The position numbers and the translations under genes were made by a program. Shown in pieces: positions 43,490 through 52,636 of a stretch of 64,000 nucleotides of DNA. Location of the stretch: NCBI GenBank assembly GCA_949987705.1, contig OX465281.1, positions 100,100,326 to 100,164,325 on the forward strand, given 5' to 3'. How positions within the stretch are numbered: the stretch's first letter is position 1; each line of letters opens with the position of its first letter. Origin of the DNA: Thereva unica (lineage: Eukaryota > Arthropoda > Insecta > Diptera > Therevidae). The notes beneath the pieces were generated by a model, which was given only the letters and a program-made list of their open reading frames with translations, was not told where the DNA came from and searched no databases.

Positions 43490-44420
43490 TTTGAATTAAA
43501 ATATGAAAGTTGGAATTTTTACTGTGAAGATATCTGGTACGGAGTTTTAAAGATTATCCTGAGTTGTAGAATGTCGGAATACCTTAGTTAAGTACGGAGT
43601 TATTTTTGAACTAAAATATGAAAGTTGGAATTTTTACTGTGAAGATATCTGGTACGGAGTTTTAAAGATTATCCTGAGTTGTAGAATGTCGGAATACCTT
43701 AGTTAAGTACGGAGTTATTTTTGAATTAAAATATGAAAGTTGGAATTTTTATTGTGGATATATCTGGTACGGAGTTTTAAAGATTATCCTGAATTGTAGA
43801 ATGTCGGAATACCTAAGTTAAGTACGGAGTTATTTTCGAACTAAAATATGAAAGTTGGAATTTTTACTGTGAAGATATCTGGTACGGAGTTTTAAAGATT
43901 ATCCTGAGTTGTAGAATGTCGGAATACCTTAGTTAAGTACGGAGTTATTTTTGAATTAAAATATGAAAGTTGGAATTTTTATTGTGGATATATCTGGTAC
44001 GGAGTTTTAAAGATTATCCTGAATTGTAGAATGTCGGAATACCTAAGTTAAGTACGGAGTTATTTTCGAACTAAAATATGAAAGTTGGAATTTTTACTGT
44101 GAAGATATCTGGTACGGAGTTTTAAAGATCATCCTGAGTTGGAGAATGTCGGAATACCTTAGTTAAGTACGGAGTTATTTTCGAACTAAAATATGAAAGT
44201 TGGAATTTTTACTGTGAAGATATCTGGTACGGAGTTTTAAAGATTATCCTGAGTTGTAGAATGTCGGAATACCTTAGTTAAGTACGGAGTTATTTTCGAA
44301 CTAAAATATGAAAGTTGGAATATTTACTGTGAAGATACCTGGTAAGGAGTTTTAAAGATTATCCTGAGTTGTAGAATGTCGGAATATATTAGTTAAGTAT
44401 GGAGTTATAAGTTGCCGACC
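43490..44420 (+). repeat. 115-bp tandem array in the 5' LTR
   Basis: The anchor TATCTGGTACGGAG occurs at 43531, 43646, 43761, 43876, 43991, 44106 and 44221, with a variant (TACCTGGTAAGGAG) at 44336: exactly 115 bp each. Units 2-3 and 4-5 repeat as pairs (CTGTGAAGATATCT / TTGTGGATATATCT; TGAGTTGTAG / TGAATTGTAG), which is a 230-bp higher-order pattern. Confidence 0.92.
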
Positions 44421-44776
44421 CCCCCCCTTGAAAAGTGCGTTTAGAAATAGGGAATAACAGGTTTGTTTTGAATTACATGTGAAAGCGGGAATTTTTATTG
44501 AGAATACACCTGTTTACACCTATACTTAGGTTATTGAACTTCCACCCACTTGGCGTACTTTTTAATACTTCCGGTTTAAATATACACCCACACAGGGTCC
44601 CACCTTACTGCTACCGAACTTGATTCGTGATCCTACGAACATAGACGACATAATACTAACGGACTATAAGGCGGGGTTACATGATGAGATAATACCCGCT
44701 AGGCGGAATGTTACTTCCCACAAGTACCACATAAGATTCTGATAACCTGCCGCAAATTAACAAAAAAAAAAAAATT

Positions 44777-45174
44777 TGTAACTGTCGGGATAAATTGTGC
44801 CGGAGCACGAAGAAGGGAGTGGGCCCTAAAGGCCAGAAAGACATCGTCACAAAAATAAGGGGTGGAGAAAGGATGAATGAAGAAGGGGTAGCAGGGACGG
44901 TTCGACCGCCGGGAGGGTATCGCAAAAAGCTTGCATCCTCTGCATCTGAAGTCGGCACGACTTGCGATGCTCAAGCTAGCTCGCCGGATGGGGTGGGGTT
45001 CGTGATGCAGAGATGCGGAAGCTTTTTGCGATACCCTCCCGGCGGTCGAACCGTCCCTGCTACCCCTTCTTCATTCATCCTTTCTCCACCCCTTATTTTT
45101 GTGACGATGTCTTTCTGGCCTTTAGGGCCCACTCCCTTCTTCGTGCTCCGGCACAATTTATCCCGACAGTTACA
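44777..45174. repeat. foldback at the 3' end of the 5' LTR
   Basis: 44777-45019 is the inverse complement of the last 243 bp of the LTR (as seen at 55431-55673). 45020-45174 is the direct copy of the last 155 bp. Together they form a hairpin with ~155-bp stems and a loop of ~88 bp. The junction lies at GATGCGGAAGCTTTTTG. Mirror ORFs over this region are artefacts of the inversion. Confidence 0.88.
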
Positions 45175-45176
45175 AA

Positions 45177-45188
45177 TGGCGCCCAACG
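45177..45188 (+). promoter_or_regulatory. primer binding site, tRNA-Lys(CTT)
   Basis: TGGCGCCCAACG, two bases after the 5' LTR, is complementary to CGTTGGGCG plus CCA, the 3' end of tRNA-Lys(CTT) as I recall it. It primes minus-strand synthesis. Confidence 0.75.
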
Positions 45189-46486
45189 GTTGGGCTAGGG
45201 AACTAAATTGTATTTATTTTCCTAGTTCAGACGGCAGACTGCATGGCAACGTCTGATTGTCCATCGTGGACATCTGAAAACCTTTATAGTCGGCATTAGA
45301 TTTTGGTTCCTTTCTCAGTTATTGACCCCCCCGCCATGCAATCTGGTCTAGTCTTTGTTTCAGCATTTATTTTTTTGACCGACGATATTGATCTTGTATT
45401 GTGGCTCAGGCCAGCGAGAGGAGCCCGGAACGAACTTCTTTCAACTTTACGTTCCCTCTCAGTCCAAGTTCCTCCGGCTTCTGGACTGGGCGAGGGTGCT
45501 TACCGCGGCGCCTTAGCCCTTATTACTTTTTCTCTTTCCTCTATTCTATCTTTCTTCATCTTCACCCACTTCAACTTTCGTCATCTTTCAGCGGTAGCCT
45601 CCCTAATTTTTGTACGGTTCCTGTCAGTGAGGCTCGGAGTCTGGTTAACAGGCGTACAACGCCTGACTCTGCGCGAGCCTACACTGACAGAGAACACCAC
45701 TCACTAGTTGTTCTTCCTTTTCTTCCTGTAGCATGGATGGGTGGATCCTGTAACGTCGGTTCTGTCCCGTCTGGGCTATCAGGCGTCCTATCGCCTGGCC
45801 TTGCGACAGAATCGACGTTGCAGAATGCAACCACAACCCCCGTTCAATGAACTTTCTGACAATCCGCTTTCCTGGGGCTCGGCAGTGTTGCCGACCAGTT
45901 GTGGTGGATTGCCTGAATATTCACCCCAAATTCATGTGGAGGCTTCTATCTCTCTCTTTCTTCTTGGGCACAGTGGATCCGGTCACGATTTGGGTTGCCG
46001 GATATCAGACGATAGGGACATCGGTGTTGGGGGTGTTGTTAGGCACTAGTCTAATGCCAACCCCAACATTGATTCCGAAGGTGAAGGCACTTGGTGTTCC
46101 TGACGACGTGGATGCCAATCTGCACTGAGTGCAGGCAGACTGGCATCGGCGCCGTCAGCCACCGCACCCTTGGAGGGGATATCCTTCCCTGGGGGCCACA
46201 TCGATAAATGAATAAAACAAAAAAAAAAAAGTAAATAAAAATTTTTCGTCACTGTATGATCATTCTGCTCCCTTTACTTTATTATAACTAAATATACATA
46301 TAGATTTTCTCTTCTAATTTCGATTTTCGGATTTGCGTCATTGGGCCAGGTTTTCCTTCCGAGTTTTATTTCTTTTGGCGATAGCCATTGTTACTGGACG
46401 GTCACAGAATTTGCTAACAACAGTCGTACCATTTTCTTAAATTTTGGGTTTCCCTAGGTCACTATCTGCTAGTCGGTCTCCCAACC
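45189..46486 (+). other. gypsy leader
   Basis: This is a ~1.3-kb untranslated region between primer site and gag. Open frames such as 45303-45707 and 45401-45850 overlap each other and carry no retroviral motif. It probably holds packaging signals, which cannot be identified by eye. Confidence 0.5.
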
Positions 46487-47638
46487 ATGTCAAGGAATCG
46501 GAATGAAAAGGGGCAATTTGCCCCAGGTAAACAGGTTGAAGGGGACGATGAGAACACTCCATCTGAAGAAGGAGATCTGGAACGGGACGCCGTGCTGACA
46601 GCCCTGGCTGAGCAAGTGGCGGCCCTACAACACGAAATGGAGCGAATGAAACAGCGCGGCCCCCAGGAACCACCCCTAAATGAAACAGTGTCTAACTTTC
46701 TGCACTTCACGTCGCCTGGAGCGGGGCCCAGTGGCATTCCTCCGCGGTCCAGCAGCGTCGGTGAGCGCCCACATTACCGCCCTGAATATACCGGCTCTGC
46801 CATCAGGCAGAAGTCGCCAGTCTTGAACTGGAACCTCAAGTTCACGGGTCGCCCTGGAGAAACCTCGCCAGAGGAATTTCTCTATCGACTCGACACCCGA
46901 GCTCGAGATGAGGACATATCATCACGGGAGTTGGTGCGGAATGTGGCCGCTTTACTGACAGGGCCCGCTGAGGACTGGTACTGGACCCAGTTCCGGAGAC
47001 AACATTCCAGTCCCTTGTGGGCGGATTTCAAGTCTGGTCTAGTAGGTCAGTTTGGAGGACTTGAAACAGACTATGAAATAATCAGTCAGATGTTAGAAAC
47101 TAAGCAATTCAACCAAACCTACGACACTTTCTCGTCAAAGATAATAGCCCTGGCGAACCGCCTAACGCGCCCGATGCCCCCCATCGAGCTGATGCGCATC
47201 ATTATGACTAATTTAAACGCGACCTTGGGGATCGCCATAATCGGATCTACCTACACAGACCTACGCCAGCTCCGCGAAGCGTGCATTCGTGTGGAGAGAT
47301 GGCAGAAGGCCAAGAAGGAGGAGAGCCGCCCTTCACACAGAGTACATGAATTGGACGACTTCCACCCACAGCCACCGGCCTTGTCCCATCCCAACTACCT
47401 TCGCGACACACCAACTCCTGCAGTAGAAGAGATGAGGGCTGACGCTGCTCCGCGCCGCCCCGTCACGTGTTGGAACTGCAATCAAGAGGGACACCCGTTC
47501 TCGGATTGCCCTTCTCCAAATAGGAAGATTTTCTGCTATAGATGTGGGCGCCCCGACGTCTACACTACTTCTTGTCCAGTCTGTTCGGGAAACCGGAACC
47601 TGGGTGCGAGGCCACGGGGAGGTTCGCGCCCGATTTAG
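46487..47638 (+). CDS. gag: gypsy gag (capsid and nucleocapsid)
   Basis: This 383-residue structural polyprotein packages the element RNA. The first ~70 residues are charged with a heptad helix (LTALAEQVAALQHEMERMKQ, about 41-60). Residues ~110-290 form a capsid-like domain (FLYRLDTRARDEDISSRELV, LLTGPAEDWY, FNQTYDTFSSKIIAL). A zinc knuckle, CWNCNQEGHPFSDC (about 327-340), is followed by a second Cys-rich box CYRCGRPDVYTTSC. The start is the first ATG after the leader (CAACCATGTC). The 3' end overlaps pol by 97 bases and contains a slippery heptamer. The frame is uninterrupted. Confidence 0.9.
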   Translation: MSRNRNEKGQFAPGKQVEGDDENTPSEEGDLERDAVLTALAEQVAALQHEMERMKQRGPQEPPLNETVSNFLHFTSPGAGPSGIPPRSSSVGERPHYRPEYTGSAIRQKSPVLNWNLKFTGRPGETSPEEFLYRLDTRARDEDISSRELVRNVAALLTGPAEDWYWTQFRRQHSSPLWADFKSGLVGQFGGLETDYEIISQMLETKQFNQTYDTFSSKIIALANRLTRPMPPIELMRIIMTNLNATLGIAIIGSTYTDLRQLREACIRVERWQKAKKEESRPSHRVHELDDFHPQPPALSHPNYLRDTPTPAVEEMRADAAPRRPVTCWNCNQEGHPFSDCPSPNRKIFCYRCGRPDVYTTSCPVCSGNRNLGARPRGGSRPI

Positions 47639-50600
47639 TCCCTGAAAGTTCCCCCTTTACACTGGATTTATCTACCAGCCTGTCTAATATCTCTGACCTA
47701 TCGACAATGGAATCTCTGCCGGCCTTCCCTTCTCCGCAGGTCAGAGCCTCCTTTATGCAACGATGGGCCAATTATTATCGAATCCGTAAACGAATATTTA
47801 ATGACGAATATTTAATTTGTGAACCACCAGTTCACAAAGCCCCGCGTATTAGGTCATGTGCAATGGAAAAGCGGGCACACAGTCAAAAGATCGTCGCCGC
47901 CGTATTACAAGAGAACGGGGATGATCGACCTTTCGTCAACGTACAGCTTCAAGGTGTGACCATAACAGGCCTGCTGGACACCGGCGCCAGCATTAGTTGC
48001 TTGGGTAGAGGGGCGGAGTTGTTCCTCCAAGAGAACCCGGCCATCAAACTATACCGCTTACGCGCCGATATCCAGGTAGCTGACGGCACGCCTAAGGACG
48101 TAATCGGTTTCATTACCGTCCCAATATCTTATGGATCGAGAACCATCACCATGACCTTATATGTAGTTCCTGGCTTGGCCCAGAACCTTTACCTAGGAGT
48201 TGATTTTTGGAGGGCCTTTAGGTTGGCCCCTCATATAATAGGGGAACTCCATCATACTCCACAGCAGGATCCCAATTGCCATCACCTGGAGGAATCTCAA
48301 CAGGAGCGACTGAACCAGGCCCGAGCGCGGTTCCCGTCTTTCGACACCTGTGGACTCGGCAGAACTCACCTGGAACAGCATGTGATCGACACTGGCGAGG
48401 CGGTGCCTATCAAGCAGAGGCACTATCCGGTCTCTCCCGCCATTCAGGCCCTCATGTATGAGGAGGTCGATCGCATGTTGAGTTTAGGTGTGATCGAAGA
48501 GTCCAACAGCCCATGGAACTCGCCCGTGGTCCTGGTTCGTAAACCTGGAAAGATCCGCCTCTGTTTGGACTCCCGCAAAGTTAATGTAGTAACAGTGAAG
48601 GATGCCTATCCACTGCCTCATATAGACGGTCTCCTGGGGCGCTTGCAAGACACGAAGTTCATCTCTGCGATTGACCTTAAGGACGCCTTTTGGCAAATTC
48701 CCTTAGAGGAAAAGTCGAGGGAAAAGACGGCCTTCACCGTCCCAGGAAGACCGCTGTATCAATTTACAGTGATGCCGTTCGGGCTTTGTAACGCTCCGCA
48801 ACGCATGTGTCGCCTCATGGATAAAGCGATACCAGGCTCTCTTAGAGAAAATGTGTTTGTCTACTTAGACGATTTGTTGGTGGTGTCTCCTGACTTTGAG
48901 ACTCACCTCAAATTGTTGGAAAAGGTCGCTGACTGCCTTCGTCGCTCCGGTTTGACAGTAAATCTGTCCAAGAGCCGGTTTTGCGTCAGGGAGGTGAAAT
49001 ATTTGGGGTTCATCATTGGCGATGGGTCCCTAAAAACGGACCCCGACAAGGTGGCAGCCATCAGGGACTTCCCAGTTCCAAAGTCAGCCAAGCAGGTGAG
49101 ACGCTTTTTAGGCATGACCGGATGGTATAGGCGCTTCATAGGCAACTATGCGAGCATCGCCTCACCCATTACGGACTGCCTAAGAGGTGGCAAATTTGCT
49201 TGGTCCGACGAAGCCCAACAAGCATTCATGGAACTTAAGAAGTTAATGATGTCTGCTCCCTTACTGGTTACCCCAGATTTCTCCCGCCCCTTTTTCATCC
49301 AGTGTGACGCCAGTAAAACGGGGGTAGGAAGTGTCCTTTTCCAGAGACAGGGCGATGACGAACATCCCATCGCATATTTCTCTAAGAAGCTCAACAGCGC
49401 CCAGCGTAATTATTCCATCACGGAACTCGAGTGCTACGCGGCGGTGCTGAGCGTTAAAAAGTTCCGGGCGTATGTGGAAGGGCAGCCCTTCACTATAATT
49501 ACCGACCATGCCAGCTTGAAGTGGCTCATGAGCCAGACCGACCTAAACGGTCGCCTAGCGAGGTGGAGCCTAAAGCTGCAGGGCTTCCAATTTTCAATCG
49601 AGCACCGCAAGGGTAGTCAAAACGTGGTGCCGGACGCACTATCACGAGTCGACTGTGTCGATGAAGTGACCTTCTGTCGTGAAGTGGACCTAACGTCCCC
49701 CGCCTTCAGATCAGCGGACTACCAACATCTCGCTGACAGAATCAGTAGGGATGCTGGGCAGTTACCTGATCTTCAGGTTTCGGAGGGATACGTATTCCAC
49801 CGTTCGGCCCCACGGACTGGCGACCCCGAGACGGACGATCTGATTTGGAAATTGTGGATCCCTGCAGAATTAACTGCTCCCTTGATCGAGTCAGCTCATG
49901 GGCCCCCTCAATCTGCCCATGGCGGTGTTCACAAGACCCTTGCACGCCTCCGAGAAAAATATTATTGGCCCGGTATGATTAGTCAAATCAGGAAGTACAT
50001 CGCGAGCTGTGAAGTATGTAAAGAAACGAAAGCTCCAAACACACCCCTTCGGCCCCCTATGGGTAAAGCCATGGATGTGTGCCGACCCTTTCAACTCTTA
50101 TACATCGATTATATGGGCCCTTACCCGAGGACGAAGAAAGGCCACACGGCTGTGCTGGTAGTACTAGACGCGTTCTCCAAATTCAGTTTTCTCCACCCCG
50201 TAGTAGGCGAAACCTCCAAAGCTGCCGTGAATTTCCTTGAACATCAGATCTTCCACACCTTCGGAGTCCCCGAGGTGATATTCTCTGATAATGGAAGTCA
50301 TTTTACCTCCAAAGAATTCGCGAAGCTGTTGTCCGATTACGGCATCAAACACCAACTCACTGCTATCTATTCTCCACAAGCCAACGCTTCCGAGCGGGTG
50401 AACCGCTCAGTATTAGCTGCTATCCGAGCATATTTGAAAGAAGATCATCGGGATTGGGACCTACACCTGTCTGCAATTGAATGTGCCCTACGAAGCGCCC
50501 ATCACACGTCCATTGGCACCTCCCCATACCAGGCCCTGTTCGGGTGTCCAATGATCCGGCACGGATCCGCGTACCCTATCTTGAAGACCTTAGGTGCCTT

Positions 50601-50925
50601 GAAAGAGGGAGATATAACCGTAGTTCCGGCAGTAGACCGATGGCAGTCCCGACGTGACCGGATCGAACATCACTTGGCCGCGGCCCACACGAGACATGAG
50701 AAACACTACAATCTGCGCTGCAGAGCAGTAGAGTTCTCGCCCGGCCAAGTGGTTTACCGCCGAACCTTCCCTGTAAGCAACAAGGTTGAACAATTTAGCG
50801 CAAAATTAGCAGATAAATTCATGAAAGCTCGCGTGAGGCGAAAGCTTGGGAGTGGGAGATATGAATTAGAAGACCTGAAAGGGAAAACTGTCGGTATTTA
50901 CCACGCCAAAGATATCAAAGCCTGA
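47542..50925 (+). CDS. pol: gypsy pol (protease, RT, RNase H, integrase)
   Basis: An open 1127-codon frame, -1 relative to gag, presumably expressed by frameshifting; the listed start is just the beginning of the open frame. The protease is GLLDTGASISCLG (D at about 146). RT has LCLDSRKVNVVT, FISAIDLKDAFWQIPL, MPFGLCNAPQRMCRLMD and VYLDDLLVVS (about 440). RNase H has IQCDASKTGVGS (about 588), ELECYAAVLSVKKFR and TDHASLKWL. The integrase has an HHCC finger (SAHGGVHKTLARLREKYYWP to CEVCKETK, about 785-830). Its catalytic residues are in LYIDYMGPYP (D), FSDNGSHFTS (D) and ASERVNRSV (E, about 950). The tail (VRRKLGSGRYELEDLKGKTV) is a GPY-like module without a clear chromodomain. All catalytic residues are present, so the copy may be active. 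Confidence 0.93.
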   Translation: MWAPRRLHYFLSSLFGKPEPGCEATGRFAPDLVPESSPFTLDLSTSLSNISDLSTMESLPAFPSPQVRASFMQRWANYYRIRKRIFNDEYLICEPPVHKAPRIRSCAMEKRAHSQKIVAAVLQENGDDRPFVNVQLQGVTITGLLDTGASISCLGRGAELFLQENPAIKLYRLRADIQVADGTPKDVIGFITVPISYGSRTITMTLYVVPGLAQNLYLGVDFWRAFRLAPHIIGELHHTPQQDPNCHHLEESQQERLNQARARFPSFDTCGLGRTHLEQHVIDTGEAVPIKQRHYPVSPAIQALMYEEVDRMLSLGVIEESNSPWNSPVVLVRKPGKIRLCLDSRKVNVVTVKDAYPLPHIDGLLGRLQDTKFISAIDLKDAFWQIPLEEKSREKTAFTVPGRPLYQFTVMPFGLCNAPQRMCRLMDKAIPGSLRENVFVYLDDLLVVSPDFETHLKLLEKVADCLRRSGLTVNLSKSRFCVREVKYLGFIIGDGSLKTDPDKVAAIRDFPVPKSAKQVRRFLGMTGWYRRFIGNYASIASPITDCLRGGKFAWSDEAQQAFMELKKLMMSAPLLVTPDFSRPFFIQCDASKTGVGSVLFQRQGDDEHPIAYFSKKLNSAQRNYSITELECYAAVLSVKKFRAYVEGQPFTIITDHASLKWLMSQTDLNGRLARWSLKLQGFQFSIEHRKGSQNVVPDALSRVDCVDEVTFCREVDLTSPAFRSADYQHLADRISRDAGQLPDLQVSEGYVFHRSAPRTGDPETDDLIWKLWIPAELTAPLIESAHGPPQSAHGGVHKTLARLREKYYWPGMISQIRKYIASCEVCKETKAPNTPLRPPMGKAMDVCRPFQLLYIDYMGPYPRTKKGHTAVLVVLDAFSKFSFLHPVVGETSKAAVNFLEHQIFHTFGVPEVIFSDNGSHFTSKEFAKLLSDYGIKHQLTAIYSPQANASERVNRSVLAAIRAYLKEDHRDWDLHLSAIECALRSAHHTSIGTSPYQALFGCPMIRHGSAYPILKTLGALKEGDITVVPAVDRWQSRRDRIEHHLAAAHTRHEKHYNLRCRAVEFSPGQVVYRRTFPVSNKVEQFSAKLADKFMKARVRRKLGSGRYELEDLKGKTVGIYHAKDIKA
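47587..47593 (+). promoter_or_regulatory. -1 ribosomal frameshift heptamer
   Basis: G GGA AAC lies within the gag/pol overlap and is in phase with gag (codons TCG GGA AAC). A one-base backward slip puts ribosomes in the pol frame. This is a canonical X XXY YYZ site. GC-rich sequence right after it (CGGAACCTGGGTGCGAGGCC) could fold as the stimulator. Confidence 0.7.
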
Positions 50926-51749
50926 CGGGCTGAGTAGTGGAAGGTGACCTCGTGGATCAGGGGCTCAAGACGACGACAATGTGGTATTGTCGGTGGATTG
51001 AGTCCCTGAGGCAGGAGACGTCTTCCGAGCGAGATACCTCGCGCTCAGTGGGACCCTTCGGGACAATGTGGAATTGCCTCGATCTTCCCAACGGATGTGC
51101 GAAGTCCCTCTAGAGTTCGATCAGGCTTGTGACGCGTTTTAGACTAGGTCCAAGAAGCAAATACGTCCCCCCCGAGTAGCCCTAATAAGGCATCTCGCCG
51201 GCTTAACCGGTTAACAATAGGGTACCCGTCGAGGTCCGCTTAGGTAGCTTCCCTAGCGGATGGTACACCACCCTTGTTGTACTTGGCCGTCTGGGGCCAA
51301 GTTTTCAGGTAGACGTCTTCTTGATTGTAGCTCGATTATAACTAGGTGGAGTTACTGTTGTGGCATGTTTAATAGTATAGATCTATTGTATTTTTTTTCA
51401 ATAACGGTGTTTGTGTTGAAACCAAAAACCAAAATAGTAAGAAACTTTAATTCCAAATTCTTCGCTATTGATTTTTCTGTTGATTTTTATTGATGAATGA
51501 CAGTTAATCTAACTTACAAGAAATTTTCTTTTCTCAGTTAATAAAAGTAAATTTTTTTATAATTAATGGTTCGGATGGAGAAAATGTATGTGGTTATGGC
51601 AAAATAGTTTTGTAAATTTTTCATTTTAATTTTTATTCTTATCTCATTTAATATTTCACTTTTGATATTAGTATAAAACAGAAGAATAAATTAAACGAAT
51701 TTGTCATTATGGAAAGTACCAGAAAAAGAAAAATAAAGAACTCGTACTC

Positions 51750-51950
51750 GTTGGATGGTTCGTGACCTACCAATAGATGACCTCACCCCAATATTTTCCT
51801 GCCTACCACCGTCTATTCCATTCAACTCTCCCGGTCCGCCAATTCCATTAGCCGCAAACCCAGATATTGAACCATGCGCGACGCCTCAGCCACCCACTGA
51901 AGGTTTCAGCCTCGTGCTCTAATGGCTGAGCCATACGGACCGCATTACGT
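51750..51950 (-). repeat. possible tRNA-derived SINE or tRNA relic
   Basis: On the minus strand, TGGCTCAGCCATTAGAGC (51933-51916) fits a pol III A box, and GGTTCAATATC (51873-51863) fits a B box. The ~60-bp spacing is longer than in a normal tRNA. No anticodon arm is convincing. The 3' end is not defined. Confidence 0.35.
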
Positions 51951-52484
51951 GACAGACCTAACGCCTTTAATATTTTCCGCACTCCTACTGTGCTGCCAAG
52001 AAAACCGTGTTCCAGCAGGTTATGACTCGTTCAGCACAAAAATAACGGGCTGCGGCCATTTAAAAGTCTCTCTGTTCGTATAGCCTCGACTCAGTTCTCC
52101 TATCATCCTGACATCCAAAGCTCACGAGGCCCACCCTGTAAGACGTTCGCCTATGATTCCAATACTTCACAGATAACCTTTATGCTCTTGTTGGCACACT
52201 AGCCACATCCTAGAAGCAAACAGGGAACGCATGGTACTTGGATGTTCCAGAGGCTGTTGACGAGCGTGATAGTCCGAAGGGTACTTATGATAGGAAGATA
52301 GTCGACCCTGTTGAAGCAGAGACTAGTAATGATTCAGGCATCTCCTAAACTTAAAGACCATAGAAGACCTACACATCGCCTTGGCACCACAGCGGGAGTC
52401 CTACATGCAGAATCATCAATTTTGATCGTAAGCAAAGTGTGGTCAGTTTATATGTATTATTGGGCCTTATGCCAATCCGCGACC

Positions 52485-52553
52485 GCCCGGCTGGCTCAGT
52501 CGGTAGAGCGTGAGACTCTTAATCTCAGGGGTGGGTCAGCCCCACGTTGCGTA
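52485..52553 (+). pseudogene. tRNA-Lys(CTT)-like sequence, decayed
   Basis: The 5' half matches tRNA-Lys well: GCCCGGCTGGCTCAGTCGGT (acceptor and D arm) and an anticodon arm TGAGACTCTTAATCTCA with CTT at 52518-52520. The 3' half is damaged. The variable loop is short by two bases, the T loop is GGGTCAGCCCC without TTCGA, and the acceptor strand reads GTTGCGT instead of GTTGGGC. No CCA is encoded. Non-functional, but clearly tRNA-derived. It lies ~84 bp before the 3' LTR of an element that uses tRNA-Lys as primer. Confidence 0.7.
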
Positions 52554-52636
52554 TGAAACCTTAACCTTGTAAACCGTCCGTCCGTTTCTTTTTTTTCGCG
52601 CTCCCTCTCCCCTGGCGGCGTCCAAGTAGCGCGTGT

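Larger units (their letters stand above)
42324..45174 (+). repeat. 5' LTR of the gypsy element
   Basis: The LTR starts TGTAACGG and ends GACAGTTACA (TGTAAC...GTTACA). It contains eight 115-bp tandem units. From about 44765 it departs from the 3' LTR: 55094-55430 of the 3' LTR is absent, and in its place lie an inverted copy of the LTR end (44777-45019) and a shorter direct copy (45020-45174). Confidence 0.88.
50926..52636 (+). other. gypsy 3' region between pol and 3' LTR
   Basis: This 1.7-kb stretch has no env or other convincing ORF. It contains a possible tRNA-derived SINE (about 51750-51950, minus) and a tRNA-Lys-like sequence (52485-52553). The bases just before the 3' LTR (CCAAGTAGCGCGTGT) are not purine-rich, so the expected polypurine tract is not seen. 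Confidence 0.5.

Noticed and set aside
43490..44420. CRISPR-like array
   Set aside because: The units are contiguous 115-bp tandem repeats without distinct spacers, inside an LTR, in a eukaryotic context.
44677..45256. Overlapping ORFs on both strands (repeated at 55392-55739) with the same peptide
   Set aside because: They come from the inverted and direct copies of the LTR end. They have no domain and do not continue beyond the repeat.
45303..46128. Overlapping ORFs in the gypsy leader as accessory genes
   Set aside because: They overlap in several frames, are low complexity, and have no match to gag, env or known accessory proteins.
52485..52553. Functional tRNA-Lys gene
   Set aside because: The T loop, variable loop and acceptor pairing are broken, so only a relic is supported.
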